From: Bog-473 sp052148295
GTDB taxonomy: Bacteria; Actinomycetota; Acidimicrobiia; Acidimicrobiales; RAAP-2
Length of the DNA: 64,000 bases
NCBI GenBank assembly: GCA_052148295.1
Contig: JBKQIP010000174.1
Span: 1 to 64,000, forward strand
Reading direction: 5' to 3'
The notes below the pieces were generated by a model. The model was not told the DNA's origin, did not search any database, and saw only the letters and a list, made by a program, of their open reading frames with translations. The translations under genes were made by a program, and so were the position numbers. Within the stretch, counting starts at the first letter, position 1, and every line of letters begins with the position of its first letter. Positions 61,450 to 64,000 of this stretch are shown in pieces.

Positions 61450-63210
61450 ATGGAGAGGAGCGAGAGAGTGCGGGGGTGTGCCGAGGCGATCGTGGGTCGC
61501 AGCCCCATCCCTCCGCGGCGTGCTCGCACCACGGTGGCGGCGCTCCTCCTCACCGGCGGGCTGCTCGCCGGCGGGCTGCTCACCGCTTGCGGACCGCCCG
61601 GCAACCCTGAGTCGCTGAGCACGCAGTACAGCTCTCCGGCCCAGATCCGATCCGAGGGCAACGGGCAGCACACCGTACTGGCATCCGACGGCGTCGTCTC
61701 CGGGGCGCTCCGGGCCCCCGGGGGTCCGTACCTCTATGACCGGTGGGGCAGGATCGTCACCCTGCACGGCGTCGACGCCGTGTACAAGCATCGCCCATTC
61801 GAGCTGTACCCCGATCCGGGCAGACCCTGGGACTTCACCGCCACCGACGCCCGGCGCATCGCCGATCTCGGCTTCGACGTGGTGCGTCTGGGGATCCTGT
61901 GGCAGGGACTCGAGCCGGGCACCGGCGGCCCGAACGACCCGGCCACCTGCACGGTCGGCGCACCCGGCCACGACTCCCTGTTCGACCAGGCGACGGTGGC
62001 CCGCTACCTGGCCCACGTCACCCGCACCGTCGACCTCCTCGGTCGGTACCACATCTACACCCTGCTCGACATGCACCAGGACGTGTACAACCAGGCGTTC
62101 CGCGGCGAGGGAGCGCCGGGCTGGGCCGTCTGCACCGATGGTCGGCCCATCGTGCCCCTGGGCGGCCGTTGGTCACGGAACTACAGCAGCGGGACCCTGA
62201 TCACGGCCGAGACCCATTTCTGGCTGAACAACGTGGTCGGCAACCTGCAGGGTCAGTTCGACCAGGCCTGGGCGATGGTGGCGCACCACTTCGCCGAGAA
62301 CCCCTGGGTCGTCGGCTACGACCCCTACAACGAGCCGTACTCCCCTGGGCTCTCCACCTCCGGCGCCCAGACCTTCGCCGTGGACCTCGAGTGCTTCTAC
62401 ACCGGGCGGGCGCATCCCGGCACGCTCGACACGGGCTCGACGCCGATCGTCTGCCCGCCCGACGACCCGGCCGAAGGCGTCGTGCCCCGGATCGAAGCGG
62501 CCGACCCGCACCATCTCGTGTTCATCGAACCCGACAACTTCTCGGTGCGCCACCACCTGCCGAGCCTGCTCGGTCGCATGGCGTTTCCCCGGCTCGTCTA
62601 CAACTTCCACGCCTACTGCATCTTCAGGGACCCCGACACCGGCGACCCGACCGATGTCGACGCCTGCAGCAACGAGGTGCTCCGCAACATCTCCACGCGC
62701 CAGCGAGAGCGGTCGGCCATGTCGACCAGGAAGCAGCCCGGCGGGCCGGCCTGGTTCATGAGCGAGTTCGGTGCCACCGACAGCGTGGCCCTGCTCGATC
62801 AGGTCACCGGCCTCGCCAACGACGTCGAGCTCGGTTGGGCCTACTGGGCCTGGAAGTTCTACGACGACCCGACGGGCAGCTCCCATGAGGGGCTCGTCGC
62901 GGCCGACGGCCGATTGAAGGCGACGGCCAAGGTCCTCTCCCGCCCGTACGCCCAGGCCATCGCCGGCACACCCGTGTCGACGCTGTTCGACATCGACGAC
63001 GACCGCTTCCAGCTCGTCTATGCACCGTCACCCGACGTGGCCGCGCCCACCGTCATCTTCGTGGACGGTGCCATGCAGTACCCGCACGGCTACTGCACCT
63101 CCGTCGTCGGCGGACAGGTCACGTCCCCGGCCGGCGCGACCCACGTGCTGGTGCAACCGGATCAGGGCGCGACCCGTGTGTCGGTCACCATCGCCGGCGG
63201 GCCATGCTGA
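61450..63210 (+). CDS. GH5-family glycoside hydrolase lipoprotein (endoglycoceramidase-like)
   Basis: ATG 61450 or GTG 61468 (better ribosome site, GGAGAGG) both lead into a lipoprotein signal LLLTGGLLAGGLLTAC. A glycoside hydrolase 5 barrel follows, with FDVVRLGILWQGLEP, LLDMHQDVYNQ, acid/base Glu in YDPYNEPYSPG and nucleophile Glu in WFMSEFGATDS. A C-terminal beta-sandwich completes the protein. The HQDVYNQ pattern and domain order are those of endoglycoceramidase-like enzymes that cleave oligosaccharide from glycolipids. Here the substrate may be a glycolipid or a beta-glucan. It is probably cell-surface anchored. Confidence 0.87.
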   Translation: MERSERVRGCAEAIVGRSPIPPRRARTTVAALLLTGGLLAGGLLTACGPPGNPESLSTQYSSPAQIRSEGNGQHTVLASDGVVSGALRAPGGPYLYDRWGRIVTLHGVDAVYKHRPFELYPDPGRPWDFTATDARRIADLGFDVVRLGILWQGLEPGTGGPNDPATCTVGAPGHDSLFDQATVARYLAHVTRTVDLLGRYHIYTLLDMHQDVYNQAFRGEGAPGWAVCTDGRPIVPLGGRWSRNYSSGTLITAETHFWLNNVVGNLQGQFDQAWAMVAHHFAENPWVVGYDPYNEPYSPGLSTSGAQTFAVDLECFYTGRAHPGTLDTGSTPIVCPPDDPAEGVVPRIEAADPHHLVFIEPDNFSVRHHLPSLLGRMAFPRLVYNFHAYCIFRDPDTGDPTDVDACSNEVLRNISTRQRERSAMSTRKQPGGPAWFMSEFGATDSVALLDQVTGLANDVELGWAYWAWKFYDDPTGSSHEGLVAADGRLKATAKVLSRPYAQAIAGTPVSTLFDIDDDRFQLVYAPSPDVAAPTVIFVDGAMQYPHGYCTSVVGGQVTSPAGATHVLVQPDQGATRVSVTIAGGPC

Positions 63211-63310
63211 GGCGGGGCGGGCCGCCAAGGTACATCATATTGTTCCTTAGCTCCACTACACTGAGGCCCATGGCGACGAGGACGGACCTCGCTGAACCGG
63301 CCGTGGCGAC

Positions 63311-63898
63311 GTGCCCGCACAGCCTCTGAGCCCCGGGCAGCACGCTGAAATCAGGAACCTGGTCGTCGCGCTCACCGCAGAACGCGGCTTCGACGGTTGG
63401 CGCATCCGGGACATCGAGGCGGCCACGGGCGTCTCCTCGCGCACCCTCTACAAGTACTTTCCCAGCAAGGAGTACCTGCTCCTGAGCTCGCTGGTGGCCC
63501 AGGTGGGATCCCTCGAGGAGTTCCTGCCCGAGCGCCGACCCCGCGGCCGCACGCCGAGCACCCGCGTCCTGAAGGTGATCCGCGCCCTCACCGACGTCCA
63601 GATGCAGGTGCCGAACCTCTCGCGGGCCATGATCCGGGCCCTCACCTGCGGCCAGGAGGCCGTGGCGCCGGTCCTGCTGGGCTTTCACGACCTCTTTCGC
63701 GATGCGCTGGCGGCGGCCCTCTCCAACGGCGTGCCGACCGAGTCCGATCGCGACGTGGCGGAGGTCCTCGAGCAGGTCTGGTTCGCCTCCATCGTGGCCT
63801 GGGCCTCGAACATCCAACCACCGTCCTACGTGGAGGACGCCGTGCGCCGGGTGCTGAAGCTGGTCGAAGGGCAGCGACGTGACGGGGAGACGCACTGA
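63311..63898 (+). CDS. TetR-family transcriptional regulator
   Basis: The 195-aa protein starts at GTG. The N-terminal HTH covers about 12-58 (LVVALTAERGFDGWRIRDIE, TGVSSRTLYKYFPSKEYLLL), followed by a helical ligand-binding domain with ARALTCGQ-like and FHDLFRDALAAAL helices. The upstream 100 bp includes an A+T-rich patch (about 63,228-63,262) unusual for this DNA and suited to promoter and operator. Its target is unknown; the GH5 gene upstream on the same strand and any gene beyond the window are candidates. Confidence 0.9.
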   Translation: MPAQPLSPGQHAEIRNLVVALTAERGFDGWRIRDIEAATGVSSRTLYKYFPSKEYLLLSSLVAQVGSLEEFLPERRPRGRTPSTRVLKVIRALTDVQMQVPNLSRAMIRALTCGQEAVAPVLLGFHDLFRDALAAALSNGVPTESDRDVAEVLEQVWFASIVAWASNIQPPSYVEDAVRRVLKLVEGQRRDGETH

Positions 63899-64000
63899 GC
63901 ACGGATCCGAGTGCCTCGTGGACGACGTAGTCCCGCCCGGATCCGCGCCGAGCCGTCCGCTCCGGTTGCACGGCTGGAGGGAGCCGGCGGTCCTCGGTGT

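Noticed and set aside
63899..64000. Reverse-strand frame at the right edge
   Set aside because: It is antisense to the TetR gene with arginine-rich composition; the last 100 bp hold nothing recognisable.

Overview
The window is high-GC actinobacterial DNA. The gene content points to a lineage outside the well-studied actinomycetes, most plausibly class Acidimicrobiia; this placement is an inference. Clues are the mycobacterial-type glnX-glnH-pknG locus, a DesA3-type desaturase with its own reductase, a mycothiol-dependent-isomerase-like protein, dense GTGA/ATGA start-stop overlaps and many GTG starts. No rRNA, tRNA or CRISPR array was seen.

Left arm (1 to about 8.6 kb): visibly lower GC than the rest, with small or poorly known genes: membrane proteins, a standalone ClpX-type zinc finger protein, a YcxB-like protein, a 1234-residue secreted mosaic protein, an XRE regulator with a palindrome at its start, and decayed genes (a two-TM protein split by an in-frame amber codon and a cupin remnant). 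It looks like an accessory region.

8.6-15.4 kb: a GNAT-like protein, a HAD hydrolase, an OmpR-type two-component pair, an aldehyde dehydrogenase and a truncated GNAT remnant.

15.4-25.2 kb: a signalling and export block. It has a large FtsX-type permease, a NarL-type response regulator, a receiver-only protein, a decayed second permease, a HisKA_3 sensor kinase, a LolD/MacB-type ATPase, a receiver-cyclase fusion, and a divergent protein with a cyclic-nucleotide-binding domain. Together these suggest an exporter governed by a two-component and cyclic-nucleotide circuit.

25.2-32.5 kb: a CrtI-like oxidoreductase, a dienelactone hydrolase, and a thiolase-like protein translationally coupled to cydD and cydC.

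32.7-42.5 kb: the most interesting part, a tightly packed seven-gene operon. It encodes GlnX-like membrane sensor, GlnH-like lipoprotein, coiled-coil protein, PknG kinase, PP2C phosphatase, VWA protein and a zinc ribbon-FHA-SARP transcription factor. It extends the mycobacterial amino-acid-sensing GlnX/GlnH/PknG module with its own phosphatase and a putative phospho-reading transcription factor. A pair of direct CTTACCG heptamers 11 bp apart lies upstream in SARP-operator geometry.

42.5-47 kb: a six-gene reverse-strand operon (aminotransferase, PhzF-like, Nudix, coiled-coil zinc ribbon, histidine phosphatase, DUF2889). 47-53 kb: an EEP-fold hydrolase, a PLP decarboxylase, a maleylpyruvate-isomerase-like protein, a repeat lipoprotein, an Lrp/AsnC regulator and a TTC38-like TPR protein. 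53-64 kb: ferredoxin reductase plus desaturase; a coupled EttA/PhyH/GH13 set; a zinc dehydrogenase plus VOC protein; a GH5 lipoprotein; a TetR regulator.
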